Positions 63,152 to 64,000 of a stretch of 64,000 nucleotides of DNA are shown here, piece by piece. The notes under the pieces were generated by a model. The model did no database searches, was not told the origin of the DNA, and saw nothing but the letters and a program-made list of their open reading frames with translations. Both the position numbers and the translations under genes were made by a program. Position 1 is the first letter of the stretch. Each line of letters begins with the position of its first letter. The stretch is taken from NCBI GenBank assembly GCA_965250225.1, contig CBDFNQ010000035.1, positions 124,001 through 188,000 of the forward strand, in the 5' to 3' direction. Source of the DNA: CBDEUK01 sp965250225 (GTDB taxonomy: Bacteria > Pseudomonadota > Gammaproteobacteria > Eutrophobiales > Eutrophobiaceae).

Positions 63152-64000
63152 ATGCAATTAAATAAACCAAACCAAACAACATTTTTATTTGCCATTCGCT
63201 CGTCATGGGCGCTGTTGCTTGGTTTTGGCATACTCATGATTGGTGATGGTTTACAGGGTTCGTTGCTCGCCATCAGGGCGGATCTGCAAGGTTATACCAC
63301 CATCACCACTGGTTTAATCATGTCTTCCTACTATATCGGGTTTTTATGTGGTTCGATCATGGCTCCTAAAATCATGGTGCAGGTAGGGCACGTTCGAGTT
63401 TTTGCGGCACTTGCTGCGATCGCATCAGCAGCTATTTTGATCCATGCTGTCTTTGTCTACATTCCGGCATGGATATTTCTCCGTTTGATCAGTGGCTTTT
63501 GCTTCGCCGGACTCTACGTTGTTGCTGAGAGTTGGTTAAATGATAAGGCCACCAATGAATCGCGCGGTAAATTGCTTTCCTTGTATATGGTCGTCACTTA
63601 TCTAGGTGTGGGGCTTGGGCAATTATGTCTGAATTTGGGAGAGCCAACGGAATATCCACTCTACATAGTGACATCGGTGCTGATTTCAATCGCAGTTGTT
63701 CCCTTGTTATTATCAGCGGGAGCACCGCCACATTATTCAGAATCTGTGGGCATTAGATTACGAGAGTTATATCAAATATCCCCTCTTGGGATTGTTGGCA
63801 TGTTTGTAGTTGGACTGGTGACGGCGACATTTTTTGCACTGGGACCCGTATACGGACAGCGCCATGGTCTCGATGTCGAAAATATTTCCTATTTTATGAC
63901 CGCTGCTGTGGTAGGGACGATTCTGTTTCAGTGGCCTATAGGAGCTCTATCGGATAAATTTGATCGAAGGATTGTCCTTACCATCGTCACCTTGTTAACT
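63152..64000 (+). CDS. MFS transporter, 3'-truncated by window edge
   Basis: The frame from the ATG at 63152 stays open to the end of the window, at least 283 codons. It shows MFS transmembrane helices: SWALLLGFGILMIGDGLQGSLLAI, GLIMSSYYIGFLCGSIMAP, a typical helix 4-5 segment with LRLISGFCFAGLYVVAESWLND and ESRGKLLSLYMVVTYLGVGLGQL, the motif-A-like region of YcaD-type proteins. The substrate is unknown; context suggests a role near amine uptake but the family is varied. Confidence 0.88.
   Translation, partial: MQLNKPNQTTFLFAIRSSWALLLGFGILMIGDGLQGSLLAIRADLQGYTTITTGLIMSSYYIGFLCGSIMAPKIMVQVGHVRVFAALAAIASAAILIHAVFVYIPAWIFLRLISGFCFAGLYVVAESWLNDKATNESRGKLLSLYMVVTYLGVGLGQLCLNLGEPTEYPLYIVTSVLISIAVVPLLLSAGAPPHYSESVGIRLRELYQISPLGIVGMFVVGLVTATFFALGPVYGQRHGLDVENISYFMTAAVVGTILFQWPIGALSDKFDRRIVLTIVTLLT

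Noticed and set aside
1..64000. CRISPR array or Cas genes
   Set aside because: No set of regularly spaced direct repeats and no Cas-like proteins were seen; the only local repeats are the tRNA-linked block, the rpsF repeat and IS ends.

Overview
The window is a chromosomal segment of a moderately AT-rich gammaproteobacterium. The evidence is gene order: orn-nnr-tsaE-amiB-mutL-miaA-hfq-hflX-hflK-hflC and rpsF-rpsR-(DUF2232)-rplI-dnaB-alr-radA are gammaproteobacterial neighbourhoods. A separate HisZ subunit beside PurA, a phasin and a full soxBDAG operon argue against an enteric bacterium. I cannot name the genus. TTG start codons are frequent and many adjacent genes overlap by 1-8 bases.

Region 1 (1-17.2 kb) is conserved housekeeping: RNA turnover (Orn, Hfq), NAD(P)HX repair (Nnr), tRNA modification (TsaE, MiaA), cell-wall cleavage (AmiB), mismatch repair (MutL), HflX/HflK/HflC, HisZ, PurA and a phasin. 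An unusual pair interrupts it at 4.1-6.5 kb: a small membrane protein and a convergent fusion of a papain-like protease with an alpha/beta hydrolase.

Region 2 (17.2-37.3 kb) starts with a tRNA-Leu(CAG) gene. Beside it is a 0.4-kb structured noncoding block ending in a second copy of the first bases of the tRNA. Then follow rnr-rlmB, bioA, the S6/S18/L9 operon with dnaB, alr and radA, a PilZ protein, the yfjD-ypjD-ffh group, a YefM-YoeB toxin-antitoxin module lying between the ffh 3' end and a decayed second copy of that end, DsbB and a YheT-type hydrolase.

Region 3 (37.3-53.6 kb) is accessory. Two sequence-identical IS630 copies in opposite orientation bracket about 12.6 kb that holds an IS4 element, a TonB2-type energy-transduction operon (DUF3450, TtpC-like, ExbB, ExbD, TonB, TPR), an IS256 element with an amber codon, and a nest of broken IS110, IS256, IS3 and IS200-like elements. 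Two related GNAT acetyltransferase genes, one cut by IS256, and the tail of a threonine-dehydratase-like gene are also here.

Region 4 (53.6-64 kb), visibly richer in GC, encodes one-carbon and methylamine metabolism: a divergent PYROXD2-like flavoprotein, heterotetrameric sarcosine oxidase SoxBDAG, a Rieske non-haem iron oxygenase of the kind that demethylates quaternary amines, a LysR regulator and the start of an MFS transporter. Together they suggest uptake and stepwise N-demethylation of a betaine-like compound through sarcosine to glycine. The electron-donating reductase is not visible here.
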